Notes under the pieces: generated by a model | What the model saw: only the letters and a program-made list of their open reading frames with translations | The model's database searches: none | Told to the model about the DNA's origin: nothing | DNA from: Orthonyx spaldingii | Lineage: Eukaryota > Chordata > Aves > Passeriformes > Orthonychidae | Assembly (NCBI GenBank): GCA_013397795.1 | Contig: VZTJ01000538.1 | Span: forward strand, 156,682-220,681 | DNA: 64,000 nt | Reading direction: 5' to 3' | Made by a program: the position numbers and the translations under genes | Shown: one piece after another, positions 39,641-52,989 of the stretch | Numbering within the stretch: the stretch's first letter is position 1 | Layout of the letters: the number at the start of each line of letters is the position of its first letter

Positions 39641-42237
39641 TGAGTCATTTACAAGAGAAACACCACACTGCTCAGGCCATAATGCACTCGATTAAATTAA
39701 TGTACCTGAAAAGGAATGCCATAAACAGCAGTCTGTCTTTGAGGAAAATGCAAGGCTACAGTCAAGCACTACAATGTACTAAAAAGCAAAAGAAAGACCA
39801 GACATGACAGAATATGCTTGCCATAACACATCTCAGTCATAAAAAGGGAAAAAAGGTAAAAATAAAACCAATAAGGGAAGGGAAAATCATGAAGAAAAAT
39901 CATTTGCACCACATATAAGTCTGAAAATCAGTACTGAAGAAAACCCCGTAATCTATAAGAAAGGTCCAGATAACAGAGATATTAATAAATGAGGCACTAT
40001 ATGGAAGCACTGATAAATGATGTAATTTGTTGCTTTTAAAAGGGTAATAATCTGACAGAGTGGATTGCAGATAATGACAGGTAACAGGCTATACCTGCAC
40101 TAGCACTTTTAAAAGTGCTTGGGAGTACTTTTGGGCAAAGGAACATGGCTTTTTATAACAGAGAACCATTAGAACAATCAGTCATGCGTTTGTCCCTTAC
40201 CGATTAGCCCACATACATTTCCAGAGTGTTTATATCTTAATTATCAATTCACATCCAGTGTTTTCCATCTAGATGCCTTGTTTTGGAAACCAGGAGCTGC
40301 ACAATTAGGATGCCGGCCACTCTGTGACAGTTGGTCACCATTCATGGAAGTGTCAATAATTTGGGGTATTATATGCAATAAAAGCACTGCTTGGACAAAG
40401 TGTTAATACAAATCAGTCAAACATCAGTTGTCAAATTGCATCATCCAATTTCTCTCTTACAATAATTACATGTTAGAAAAAACCCCCAAAATTGAAAAAT
40501 ATTAAAACTCTTTCATATCTGCAAAATAGAGTGAACCGACTTAATGAAATAATTATAAATACATTAGCTGTAACTCTTCTAAATTTCATTTTTAATATCA
40601 GTAATATTAAACCCTCAAAATGCCTTCTATAGAGACTAGAGGCATTATTGCAGTGTATAGTAGAGCACTGAGCAGCACACAAACAAATTTTTATTACTGC
40701 ACTTAGTTCACAAGGTTTGAATCACCAGTTGGTATATTTCAATTCTGGTACAGTAAATAAACATAAGAGACACAGCAATATTATCTAAAATGGTAAAAAG
40801 AATTAAATCTATAAAACAGTCTTTGCAGACATAGGAATAAAGTCTATATTGTCTATCACTTATATATAACTACATAGCTTGGATGCCTATTTACTGAAAG
40901 TAGAGAGAATTTAATTAACGTGCCAAAGGTGTTTCCTACAACTTCCTCTTATTTGCCATACCCAATACCGGAACTACAAATGTCATATGACAGTCACAAA
41001 TACTGAAGTACTACAGGTACTATACAGTCAAAAATGTATGCAGACATAAGAAAATCTTCATGGTCTCTAACTGATTCTAAATACTACCTTATTGTTTTCT
41101 GTGTAATTCTCACTGCTTAGTGTAATAGACATGTCTGTACACGTCTCTATCAAAGCTGTGACCTTAATTTGACATTACAGTTGTAAAACATTACAGTACA
41201 GCCTTTGGAAAAATGTGACCTATATTTCAAGAACATATAACCCGCGAGTAGCTGTTACAGGTAAGGTGTTGACAGGTTACTGGAATGCCTGTCACCTTCT
41301 TGGATGGCTTACACAAGTGTCAAGAGTGGTGAATGTCATCTCAATATAAGGACTTGACCCTTAAAAGAATGTTTTGCTAAAGAGCATCACAACTGACACC
41401 CAGTAGTTCAAGTCATAAGAATAAAAAAAAGTTTATTAAATACAGTTTTTTTCTTGATGAACCACTAGTATTGAAGAGGATCTGTACATGCAAGAAAAGA
41501 TGTGCCTTAGAGGGCATCTGCTCTAAGGAAGTGAGGACAGAGGACAGACAGAATACCTTGCTATGGGTTCTCATTTTTCCTGATGATCTAAAACTTTCAT
41601 ATGCCCTGAGCCCCTGATTTTTTTCTGCAAAGCCCATATTTCTTATTTTATTTTACAGAAAAATAAATCCATCTGCTCTAAAAAAAGTCGAAGTTTATTC
41701 CACTGAAAAAGTAAATGCATTTTTTGCTACAAAAGAAAAGGCATTTGGTTAATGCTGTAAATTTAATATAATACTTAAGCCAAACTCAGAAGATGTAGAA
41801 GTTTATCTCAAAATAACATCATAGTTGCAATAAGAAAGTCTAAGTCTTCTTTTGACAACAGTAGTACTGGAATACAAGACTCACATACTCTTGAAAGTTT
41901 TTTCATATTTCCTTTATGGCTACTCTAAATAGCAAATTTTAAACAAGTTTCACAGCAAACTCTCACAAAAACTTCAACTGCACCCAAGGGATGAATGTTG
42001 CATCCGTGATACCATCCACACTCTTTCCTTATGCATTTGTTCCTACAACTTTTGAATCTATACTTGTTCAACAAGCTGAAAAGGACTCTTTTGATCACAA
42101 ATGTCTCTTGAAACTAATTTCTGCTTGGTGAATACTGTGCTTTCTGAGAGCACAAATATTATTAAAGTCAAAGAGAAAGGGATGGATTTTATATTTTTAG
42201 AACCGTTGTCAACTTTGTTTTTCCAGAGCACATACTT

Positions 42238-42280
42238 AAAAAGCAAATAATTAAAATAAAAAGCAGATAATTAAAAAGCA
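42238..42280. repeat. 20-bp tandem duplication, A/T-rich
   Basis: The unit aagcaaataattaaaataaa recurs as aagcagataattaaaaagca after exactly 20 bp, with the aagca motif appearing a third time. Confidence 0.8.
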
Positions 42281-42869
42281 AAACTAAGGAAAATTATGGC
42301 CACAAACACAGGTATAGCATTTAGGCAGATATTATGAAATTTAAAAAGTATCCAGAAAGAGAAATTCTGGTAGGCCAGAATGAAGCCTGATTAATAGCAC
42401 TCAGAACTCTATCCTTTTTTCTTATATGCTGAGTATCTTATAAACTTACATAACAGTGCTTGTTATCTTATACTGCAGAAAAGTACCCTACTCAAGGAAC
42501 GTGACTAATCCAGAATGTGGAGCCCACAGCATAACAAAGTAGAGCCCCTGGCTCCATCTGTTCCCTAGAGCAGAACATTTTCTTTGCACAGATGGGATGA
42601 GTGGGACTAAGGAGAGAGTTGAAGAATTTCCAGCTGAACTTGTGGAAACAGATTCCTTTTAAAAGAAGAGGATGTTTTTTACTGACACCATATGTCATGT
42701 ATTGATGTCACATATTGAAAAATAATGGGCAAAGTGTCCTCTCTGCCCAATCCAAATACTCAGCTTGAGCTTTAAGTGTATTTTTAAAGTATCTTTCTCC
42801 AAGTGCTTTTCAAGTTGGCTATTGCTATAAAGTTCCTCTGCTGTGCCAACACTGCTTGCTATCTATTGC

Positions 42870-42899
42870 ATGGGTTAAACTTGGATGGGTTAAACTTGA
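42870..42899. repeat. 15-bp tandem duplication
   Basis: tgggttaaacttgga is followed directly by tgggttaaacttgat. Two copies with one difference. Confidence 0.85.
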
Positions 42900-43861
42900 T
42901 GCCTGAATGCTATCAAATGCTGAGGAAATGTGTGGATGAATGACAATGGAGCAGAGATATATGGGAGACTCAAGTTATGTATTTCAGAGCTGAAACATTC
43001 CAGCCAACTTGTTTAAAGAAAAGATTTTGAACCAGAGACCCAGGACTACAAGAATGGCCAGAAACTCAGAGCAGAAACATCTAATGCTTCTCTCCTTAGG
43101 CTGAGGATTTTGGAGCCTTTCAGACCAACAGCCCTGTGACCACGTGGTTGTAGGCCAGGCTGTAGCATGTACAGACTTGTTGCAAATGATGAATTTCAAA
43201 TTGCCATATATTATTGTTGCTTCCCTCACATAGCCTCTGGAGTTCTGGTCAGAGTTTGACTTTTATCACTTTTGTCCTTCCTCAAGTCAGGTTAAATTTC
43301 AGCTATGAGAGTATGTTTCTTTTACTTAAAATTGGGCAACACTACATCACATCATATTGTGGAATCCTCTCTTTCTGTTTGAATTAAATTTGAGCAAGAA
43401 GAATTTATTTACAGTTACTTTTCAGATGTGCCAAGAAAGTGAGCAATTAATAGAGAGAGTGGGTTTGGAGCTTTTAAACAGCATCCATGTAAATAGATTA
43501 GCTGCTAAGACCACTTTGGGCTGTGACAACCTGAATTATCACATCTCATCCTCTCCACCTGCTCTTCCTCCAAATTGTCTTGAACACCTCTGAGTGTCTA
43601 AAGCTTATAGCAGCACAGGATTCATGTGCAGGTATCAGGACAGCTAAACTGTGCTCTCACATTCACAGGATCTGGTAATATTTAAAGACAAAGAGCAGAA
43701 TTCAGAGGATGAGCACTGAAACATGACAGTTATGATCAAAAGTTTTATTTGACATGACCACTGTGTTTCTATCTTAAAACATCTTTTTACTTTAAAAAAA
43801 GTGTATTAATTATGCAACAGACCTACATTACCCTAACGTAACAAATTATTTCAGATTGTTG

Positions 43862-43929
43862 TATAGATATATTATATATACACATAATACATCTATGTAA
43901 GATATATATATATTGTATATATAATATTT
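43862..43929. repeat. (TA)n-rich region
   Basis: About 65 bp of imperfect TA dinucleotide repeats with interspersed ACA and GTA, including gatatatatatattgtatat. It could form hairpins and is prone to length change. Confidence 0.85.
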
Positions 43930-44192
43930 TTCAAGTTATGTCTGACCTTTGTTCATGGTGAATTACTTATAGAGTATCACATTGCATCTTGGTAGATTTT
44001 GTTAAAGGGGTGCATATTTAACTGTAAGCTAACAGAAATCTACACATGATCAATGCTTATGGAACTAAAAATACACATTACAGCTTTTGCAAGAATAGAT
44101 GATGCACCACTGCATTTTAAAGCTGAAGCACGACAGCTTTCTTGTGTTACTAAAAATCTTACACATTGTGACAAGTACTTGACCTTTCAAAT

Positions 44193-44480
44193 ATAGAATG
44201 GTTTGTGTTGGAAAGGATTTAAAGACCATGTCATTCCAACCACTCTGCCATGGGCAGGGACACCTTCCACTAGACCAGGTTCAAAGTCCCATCCATTCTG
44301 GCCTTTAAGACTTCCAGGGACAAGGCAACCACATCTTCTCTGGACAATCTGTTCCAGTGCCTCACCACCCTCACAAGAAGGAATTTCTTTCTAAAACCTC
44401 ATCTAAATCTAGCCTCTGTCACTGTAAAGTTATTACACCTTCCTGTCAGTGCATGGGCTTGTAAAAAGTCTTGGAGTGGA
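44193..44480 (-). mobile_element. CR1 non-LTR retrotransposon, 3' end fragment
   Basis: The plus strand begins with atagaatggtttgtgttgga, the reverse complement of the CR1 3' terminus. It continues with the diagnostic CR1 stretches ccaaccactctgccatgggc, aggcaaccacatcttctctg, ctgttccagtgcctcaccac and ggaatttctttctaaaacct, and ends near gcatgggcttgtaaaaagtc. The element therefore lies on the minus strand, in the same direction as GALNTL6. It is severely 5'-truncated at about 290 bp, as is usual for CR1, and carries no meaningful ORF2 coding sequence. Its divergence indicates an old insertion. CR1 normally makes no clean target-site duplication, and none is seen. Confidence 0.93.
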
Positions 44481-44590
44481 AAAATAATAAAGTGTGAATG
44501 CAAAGATGCAAAGAATGTGTATTTCTAGAATAGCAAGCAATCATAAAACTACTCTTTGAGTATAATATATATTAATTGCACTACCAGTTT

Positions 44591-44610
44591 CCATACACAT
44601 CCATACACAT
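44591..44610. repeat. 10-bp tandem duplication
   Basis: ccatacacat occurs twice, perfectly and directly adjacent. Confidence 0.9.
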
Positions 44611-47600
44611 ATTGCATTTCCATGTATATGCTTTTGTCTAAACAGATAGGCTAAGTAACATATTCCTTCATTCTGTCAGATTTTTAATTTTAATTTGATA
44701 TAATATCAACAGGGCTGAGTGAACTATTATTGCCAATATGGTAAAATCATGCAGCAGAATGCAGTTCACCTGACATGCTCAGGTCTCAAGACTGACGTCT
44801 GTCAGGTTCACAGCCACACCAGGACCTAGCAGCTAATTGTGTGACAGAAAGTGAAGGGACACCTTCAGCAATTCCCCACCTGCTCACGAGTGTTATTCAT
44901 TCCTGTAACACAGTGTTAAGAGTAGTGAGCAGATCATGTTCCAGAGTGGAGTCCAAATGTAGTGGATGTTCCAAAACACAAGGTGGAAATAAAAGGGGAA
45001 AAAAAAAAAAAGGATATGCCCTGCACATGTTGACAGTACTGAAGAGAGAACATATGGAAATGTTATTTCCTATTGAAATTTTTCTGCCACTGACCTAGAA
45101 ACTGTTATTTCTACTCCTGCCATCATCCTAGGAAAATTCCAACTGATGTGTAAAAATATATGACTATGCATGCAGACATGGCGATCAGTTTTTCCTCCGT
45201 TCATTGCCCAAAATAATACGGAAGAAATTCCAGATTGCTTGAAACGGAAAAAAAAAAAATAAAAAAATTAAAACACAAAATGCTTTGAGGTCAGGAGTGT
45301 CAAAATGAACTTTTTTAACCTTTCAAAACCAATTTTGTTCAGCTCTGTTCGAATGCTGTACATCACACTGCTTACATTGCAATCTGAAACATAAAGTTGA
45401 AATATATTAATCAAGGGGATTCTAGACTTGGAATAGTCATTCAAAATGTCTTAATTTAATTCATATGATCCCCACATAAGACCTGGATGTCATGATCCTA
45501 TCTATGGTTGACTAAATTCCCATGGGCTTATAGCTAAGAAGATAAATAAATAACAAGAGAAATACATGATGTCTGGCTGATAGAATTTGACCTGTCTGAA
45601 ACAACCTTTATTATATATTAAACTGAAAAATACTGATATTATTTGCATGTCTATTAATGTAAATAATATGCAATAGCAGTTGTAATAAGAACTGTAGACA
45701 GAGCAAATACAAATGGTCAGTGAGTCATTAGTGTCAGAGCAGTAATTTTTTTTTTTTTTAATAGTGTCTGAAGAAGTATACGAGGACATAAAATGCACTT
45801 GAGTTTTTTTTGTTTAGGTCTTTCATTCATAATCGCTGTACCAAAATCTCAGTGATGCTGAGACTGAAGCACATGATATAGAGTACATCCATAATCCTTT
45901 AAAAAAAAATCCTGAAAGATAGAGAACATAGCACATAGGTCAACCTTTCAATAATGAGTTCAGCTGCTTCAGTGGCTGTTGAGATAGATTAGACAAGCTT
46001 TTTCCACAGACTTAAAATCATCAATATATATCTTTATCAGCATTCTGCAGATACTTTATTTCCTTCTCTGATAGCATGACTATATTCTCACAAGAAAATA
46101 CTTCTAGTCTCAGGTATCAAATTTCTGAATGATCCACACCATTATATCTAATGCGGATTTTATGTAATGAAAACAAATAATGACTTTCCATAATTATTGT
46201 GTAAGCTCTACATTTTGCACTTTGGAGTCTTTTGATCTCAATATTTCATTTGTTTACCTCAAAGTGATTTTCTGATCATCAAGATGTTTTTCACATTTCT
46301 ATCTGAAAACTTTATATTAAAATTCATGCTAGTCGGAAAGTTACACTTGTTAGAATGAAAACAATGAGAACTGCCAAATGCTTCAAGACCTCTCTATTCA
46401 GAAAGAATTCCCTTATATTAATATTAAAAATTCATTATAGATTCTTTCACTAGGTATCTTCCCTGATCTTTTTGGCCCTGTCCAAGACAGTGGATAAGAC
46501 ACTAGTTTAAACTCTAATACTTAATTCCTATTAACATTAGCAGCAAGAAGCACCAGTCTATCAAACTGAGAAGAAAAAAGACAATAATTTTTAAGGATAA
46601 CATACTAAATAAAACTTAAGACAGTGATACCGTAAAGCTACTGAATATGGATACTGGACTAGGTTTTCTGTAAGGCACAGGTTTCAATCATTTCCTTAAT
46701 TGTAAACCTTGCTGTTTACAGAGACTACTGGTGCAATTGTTTAAATCTTTCAAAGTAAGGCTCAACTCTAAAAGTTTCTCATGTTGCAACATCAACTTCT
46801 TATAACAAAATACACCTTTTGGATTATAATTAGAACTCTAATTACTTACTACAATAGTGGTAATTGTAACTTTCAAGAACACTACTTGCAGGGTCTTATG
46901 AACAGTAAAGTCTTTATACTACATTTTCTGCAGAAATAACAAAATTACTTAAAATCAGTTATTAATGCCTTGATGAACAACTGAGAATTGGTATAAACAG
47001 TTCATGATGATAGACAACAAGAAGTAAACAGGATAACATCAGTATTACAAATGTTTTAGCTTTTGTAGTGAAGTTGATACAATACAATAGTAGGATTATG
47101 AAGCCTTCATTATCCTACCTACAACAGAAAAATATGCTTCAAAAAATGAGACTTCTGAGCACTATGGCAAGCCTAAAATTAAAAAAAAAATTAAATCCAC
47201 AAAATATGACAGAAATTACTTTGCCAAAGGCAACAATTTAGCTGAGATCTAAGAACTTCATTTCCTATATCCAAAGAAGCAAAATTTTGATGGGAGTTTT
47301 CAAGATACCCTGCCTCAAGTTATGAAATTTATTTTAATAATGAGACCTGTTTATGATCAAAACCCTCACTGCAAACTATAGTACCCATCTTGTATCAGAA
47401 GCCTGACTGGCAGTATTCTCTGTCTGGGAACCTGTGACAGAGGAATCAAGAGCTTTCTACACTTAACGGTTTCACTGTACGGGAGTAATATGTTTTCTAC
47501 CAGCATGGCCATTAACTCTGAACACCCATTTACTCAGGAGTTGATGACAGGGAACTGGGCAAATGTCAACAGCAGAGCAGCAACAGGGACATATCCCATT

Positions 47601-49098
47601 TTGCTTTTCAAATGGTGTGCTTCTTTGCAGAATGGAGTCGAAATGGACCACCAGGAGTAAAACAAGACCAATAAGGCCAGAACACACTTTGACAAGTGAC
47701 CCAATGCAAAGACTGAAGTGTAGAGAGATCAGCCTGCTGTTATAGTGAAGTTTGATGTTCAAAAGCTGGATTTCAAGGCTATTGAAAGACAACATTTGTA
47801 AATGACAGTCCAAAACACCTCTAAAAAACAGAGCTGCAGCTTCTATTCAGGATTCTTACTTCCATTTAAAAAAAGTAGAGTTCACAAAGTGCTTCTCAGT
47901 AGAATACTCAATCTATAAGTCTGTGCTCTGCTTTGCTTTATTAACATGGAGACTTTAAAGAACGCAAGTAGTTCACAGTTGTAGACACAGGTAAGAACAC
48001 AGATATTGGACAAAGAGTAGCACAGACTCCAGTGACAAAGTAATTTACTTGTGAAATACCTACAATGTTCATTAAACATGTGACTCCACAAAAAGGCTAT
48101 CTTGAAAGGCAGATTAGAAATATTTGTGATGAAAGCAGAAAAAAGAGACATGAGGCACTTGGTAGGTGAACTGTGTGCAACTGTGCTCTGGTAAATGTTA
48201 AGAGCAGGAGTGGTCCTCATAATTTTGATAACCATTATAATGTTTTATTCCAGTGTTCATTCTAAATTAGAGAATTACTTTATCTTATCAAAGAAAAGGT
48301 ATATACTGCTAGATGAATGCTTCTTTTAAAGGTGATTTTATCCTTCAGATGTACTTTTCACTTTACACTACTTTCATATTTACAGCTTGGAGGCTGTGCA
48401 TAAAAAAATCTGTGACGCAGCTGCACTATGATTGTGTCTACATAAAAATAATATAAAGAGGAGTTTTATCTCAGAGCTGCTTCTCTGTCTCCCACAGCCT
48501 GATCCTCCATAGCACAATCTGCATCTCTCAATAGTAATCTTGCTATTACTCATCCTATTTCCACTACCACAAAAACCTGTCTTGCTTTTTATCCTCCCCT
48601 GCTTCTGACATTGATTTGGAGAGGACTGTCTGTATGTGTGGGCTTACATAAGTGTGGGGTTTATGTCTAAAAGTATAGTAACTGCTTTATCTTAATTATG
48701 TACTCTTAGTGATCACTGATACAGAGAATTTATTTAAAATTATATAGGAAAGAAATGCCATCAAAATTATTTACACAGGTTTTTCCTTTTTTACTTAATA
48801 GAAAACTGTGAGTAGACAGACACCCAGAATTACCTGAAGGTGGATGAAGTATTACTGTCACTTTTCAGTTAGTCTTTCCTTCAAATCCAATAGTAGAGTA
48901 ATAATACAATAATTAAAGCTATCTGGAATGGATTTCACTTCAGTGACCTTTTTATAGGTGTTATTTTGCTGTGTACTTCAACATAAAGGAAGCTTAGCTG
49001 GGGAAGATATTTGCAACTAGCAACTTCCAGAGATTTCTGTAGCCTAGTTAGGCAAAGAAGACACTTAACAAGTTTTTCTCAGGGACCTTTTAGCTCTT

Positions 49099-49122
49099 CA
49101 TTCTGTATGGCATTCTGTATGG
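49099..49122. repeat. 12-bp tandem duplication
   Basis: cattctgtatgg occurs twice, perfectly and directly adjacent, and is followed by a partial third start (catttc). Confidence 0.9.
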
Positions 49123-49860
49123 CATTTCTCTTTCCAAAGCACAACTGTGACATTGTCACACACGGAGGATTTAAAAGAAAAGCCTTATCTTTCCAAAGAA
49201 ATGAACAAACCCTTGAAGAAAATGCAGAGCACCACCATTTTTTCAGATCTACAATGACTGAATCACAAATACCATACAATATGAGCTGCAACTTAACTCA
49301 CAAAAAAAAAATAAATTCTGAGTAGTCTGCCTTGATGGTTTAAATAATCCTTATTTCACTCCTACACACTATGTTGAAAATCTGGATAATCATATAGCTG
49401 GATAATAGCAGTCAGGAGACAGACTACTAGACAGAGAAGTAGATTAATGTTTCTTGCTATGTTGTTATAGACTTGAACTGTTGTAATTCACTTGAGCTCT
49501 GTGTCTAAAGACTTACATGTTTTGGCAGGTATGTAGGATTCCTTCCTTCTATCCCCAAAATGTTGAACACATCACAGTTGCTATATTTATTACATAAACA
49601 TAAGTCTTCCTCAGTGAAGACTCTGAGGCAACCTGCACAGACAAAAGTGCTCTGGAGCTGAGGATCCACCCAAGGGAGGGAAGAGAGCTTTCCTAGCCAG
49701 CAGGACCTCGACACTAGAACGGAGAGAAGGGCCCAACACCTATTCTTGAGCCAGCAACGGAGAAGCTGTGCCTCAGAGGCAGCTCTGACCCTGCACAGCT
49801 GCTACCAGCAGGGACAATGTTCACCCTCACCTGGAGATAAGTCACCCCCACGGAGCGTGA

Positions 49861-50347
49861 GTGACCAGGTCCTGCAGTCCCTGCAATTCACACATGCAGA
49901 ATATGGATATCCTATCCACTCCAGAGCTCAATTGGTGTCATCACCCTCTGGGGAGGAGCTCTGGTATGGCATCCACTCAGCAGGCAGCCAAATCATCTCT
50001 GCTTGCCAAAAAGGAGGCAGTGCCCCAGACAGAGCTCCCAAAAACATGTGGCCATCCTAGTATCAGGCTGCAGGGAGTGCCTATTTCTTTCACTGGGTTG
50101 TAGCAGAGAGAGCAGTTGTCTCAATGACCAAGTGGATGACGTGCTTAACCCAGTAGCAGAGTTACAGGATGAGTTAGAAAGATTAAAGAGTACTAGAGAA
50201 TCAGAAGGGGAGATAGGCAACTGGAACCAAGCCCTAGCCTCCCTGAGACGGAAACAGCCACCAAAAATAATTCAGGATCAAGAGGATCCTCTGTCCATCT
50301 CCCAGCAAGGAAAAGGCAGCAGCTGTAAAGGAGCAAATGGAGAATAG
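49861..50347 (+). pseudogene. CR1 ORF1 remnant, frameshifted
   Basis: ORF1 of CR1 encodes the nucleic-acid-binding gag-like protein of the retrotransposon. One frame (49861-50103) reads K-K-E-A-V-P-Q-T-E-L-P-K-T-C-G-H-P-S and then R-L-Q-G-V-P-I-S-F-T-G-L. A different frame takes over within about 50095-50110 and reads Q-V-D-D-V-L-N-P-V-A-E-L-Q-D-E-L-E-R-L, then W-N-Q-A-L-A-S-L-R-R-K-Q-P-P, ending at 50347. The second part has heptad-spaced Val/Leu residues and is a short coiled coil typical of CR1 ORF1. The change of frame is a decay frameshift. Upstream, a further frame (49746-50060) may hold the N-terminal part. The product cannot be functional. Confidence 0.72.
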
Positions 50348-50550
50348 TCCATGCTCAGAGCGGCAAGTGAAATCCTTCACCCACTTCACTCCCCACCGAT
50401 GCCTATGCACAATAATTATGAGGCTTTCTATGCATTAGCTGAGTAAGGAACTGCTGGTCAAACTGAAGGGAAAGAAGCAAACACACAGGCAGAGCTCACA
50501 TGGACAGGTGATCTGGAAACCATAGAGAGATGAAGTTTGGTTGTTTAGGA

Positions 50551-50949
50551 GTGAGGAAGGCCAAGGAGAAGCTGGAACTGAACCCAGCAAGGGATGCAAA
50601 GAATAACAGGAAAGGCTTCTATAGGTTTGTTAGCCAGAAAAGGAAGGTTGAAGAAGGCTTAACCCCTCAATAAACAATGATGGTAAAACTGGCAACAGTG
50701 GATGATGAGAAGACTGAGATAATGAACAACTTTTTTGCCTTGATAGCAACCTCTCTTCCCACACCTCTTCAGAGAAGGAGAGCAGGATGGGATCTAGGAG
50801 AGCGAAGTGCTTCCCACTGTAAGGAAAGATAAGTTACATGACCACCTGAGGAACCTGAATGTATATAAGTCTATGGGACCTGATGATATTTATCCCTGAG
50901 TCCTGAGGGAACTGGCTGATACAGTAGCCAAGCCACAGTCCATGATGTC
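50551..50949 (+). pseudogene. CR1 ORF2 remnant (linker and start of reverse transcriptase region)
   Basis: The segment reads R-K-A-K-E-K-L-E-L-N-P-A-R-D-A-K-N-N-R, continuing into K-G-F-Y-R-F-V-S-Q-K-R-K, a stop at 50668-50670, and D-D-E-K-T-E-I-M-N-N-F-F-A. After a frame change it reads L-H-D-H-L-R-N-L-N-V-Y-K-S-M-G-P-D, a stop, then V-L-R-E-L-A-D-T-V-A-K-P. These match the conserved stretch between the endonuclease and the reverse transcriptase palm in CR1/jockey-type ORF2 proteins: the K-A-x-x-x-L-E-L-N segment, the N-x-F-F-A segment and the K-S-x-G-P-D segment. At least two in-frame stops and a frameshift make it a pseudogene. The catalytic reverse transcriptase core lies beyond the break and is missing. 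Confidence 0.83.
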
Positions 50950-51186
50950 GGCATATATGTTAACATTGAGGGGGAGGAGAAATATTTAATGAAGGAGCTT
51001 TCACCAACCCTTGAAATTCTCTTTCTGCAAAGTCCAAAACATTGCAAACAGTTATCTTGTTTGGACAGCATGTATTTGTGGAATCAGCAGTACAAAGTTT
51101 AAAAATATTTCATACTTATCATACATAAGAGAAGAATTACCTTGCTTTTCTTTTTTTTACTCAACCATATTAAGAAAGGTCTCGAG

Positions 51187-51226
51187 ATAAGTTGCAATTA
51201 CCAATTAATAAGTTGCAATTACCAAT
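51187..51226. repeat. 19-bp direct repeat, 21-bp period
   Basis: ataagttgcaattaccaat occurs at 51187-51205 and again at 51208-51226 without mismatch, with two bases between the copies. Confidence 0.95.
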
Positions 51227-52989
51227 GCAATAAAGTCCCCTCCATTAAATCAAGTGTTTATTATGTCTGCATGGAAAAATCTTATAACTCTTAAAGATGC
51301 CTATGTATTTCTTAAGATACGAAGGTGAGTAGTGAAATGAGCACAGCAGACTTGTCCAAACTAAGACGAAAGCGTTAGCTGAAGGATGAATGGCTCCATC
51401 ACATGCTGAGGAATGAAGTGACTGGTGATAGTTACAGGAGGAGAAGGTTATACTATCTGGAGAGGAGAAGAAATTATTTAGTACTTTTATGAGCTTTTAA
51501 ACATAATTTTTCAAATTCCAAAACCCCCTGGGTTTTTAATTTCTTACCTGAAATGCACAAACTAAATGCAATATGAGTTTAATTTTTCATGAGCATTTAG
51601 TTTACAAACAACTATTCTTCATACACTTATATTCCAACCCAAAATAAAACTATCTATGCACAACTTGCAAATTATAGTCTTTCACTGCTATACATATTTT
51701 AAAAATGTCACCATTTTATTGTTTAGAATGGCTGGCAGCAGGAAAGCAGTACAAGCTGGTACTTCAGACCCTGGCAAGTAAAAATTAAATTTGTACCCTC
51801 TCTGTTGATGAATTATTAGATGGTGTGGGAAGTCATGGAGATTTGATCTAGTAAGTTCCCACAGTTATTCCTCACATTAGCCTTCACAGTACATATTATT
51901 TCATCAGCCTCATGGTACATATGGAAGATTTCGTTTTAACAAATCTCGAAATTCTAAGGAAAATCATGCTCATTCACATGCTGTAATTTAGAATTTTTTT
52001 CCTGCACAGTTCTGATATTTACTAATTCAAGGGTTTACTAACTCAAAATTTTTGACAGAATCTAATTATTAAAAAAAAATTTAAAATCTACAAGTTTTTA
52101 AAAGAGCAGAAGAAAAAGCAGAGAAGCTCAGAATATCAATCACTTTGTGTGAGAAATTAAACACTGCTGACAATACAGTCGCAACTAAATTGTTTCAAAG
52201 TGAATTGATTTGTTATAATAGAAAAAAATGAAATTAAAGCATCATTAAAAATTATACATATTTCCTTAAAATTAGCAACACACGTATTTCTAAAAACAAA
52301 CAAACCCCAGAAACATCTAATTTGGTGACTCTGAAACAAACCCCTTTATACAGATACAGTATCAGGCAGCATCAATACATACCTACCTTACACCTGCAAC
52401 TCTTCTCTCAAACAGACTGACCGCAAAAGTTCTTGATCTGTCTCTGGAAACTGTCAGCAAAAGCTGATGTTTCCTGAGATAAAAAAACAAAATTGAAACT
52501 CTGTGAACTGGACTGAGACCAATCTCATGTCACAGAGGTATTCAGTGACCCAATGGAATGCCAAAAAAAGCTCTGATCACTAATCATGGTGACTCTATTT
52601 ACACTGGCTATTCCATGGTGATAGTTTATATATCCCATTACCATTCTCTTAAGCTATACAATTTCCCAAAACAAATAAATTGTAAAGTAAACTAAATCTT
52701 TTTCCTAATAATGCCAAGGTCTGGCTACAGCTGTATTTGTTTCTCTTGCAGGACAGTGAGAAAACCAAGACTAATCAGAGCAGAGAAATTAATTCCTTAT
52801 GTGGAATTAGATTCACCTGTGCTCGAACTCTTGCAAAAGGAAATAAAAGCCATGAATACTGGTTAAGCAGGATCATTAAAAATAAATAAAACAAAATGTG
52901 GTGGGTTTTTGCAACTGTCATTTTCACTTCCAAGGACGTTATCCAGTTAAAAATGTAGCCTCTAAGCAATACAGACTTGCCACAGGGTT

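Larger units (their letters stand above)
49640..50950 (+). mobile_element. CR1-type non-LTR retrotransposon, internally deleted and decayed
   Basis: A plus-strand element, GC-richer than its surroundings, retains a decayed ORF1 (about 49746-50440) and, after a short gap, part of ORF2 (about 50551-50949). A full CR1 is around 4.5 kb, so the C-terminal part of ORF1 and the whole endonuclease are missing between the two remnants, and the reverse transcriptase is missing downstream. The CR1 3' end is also absent; sequence after about 50950 is AT-rich and unrelated. It lies antisense to GALNTL6. Most CR1 copies are short 3' ends, so a copy keeping 5' material but not the 3' end must have been broken after insertion by deletion. 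The left boundary is uncertain by about 100 bp. Confidence 0.82.

Noticed and set aside
47472..48235. Two minus-strand frames (113 and 117 codons) close together, suggestive of a small gene
   Set aside because: Neither has a recognisable motif, the two do not join in frame, and their composition looks like translated intron.
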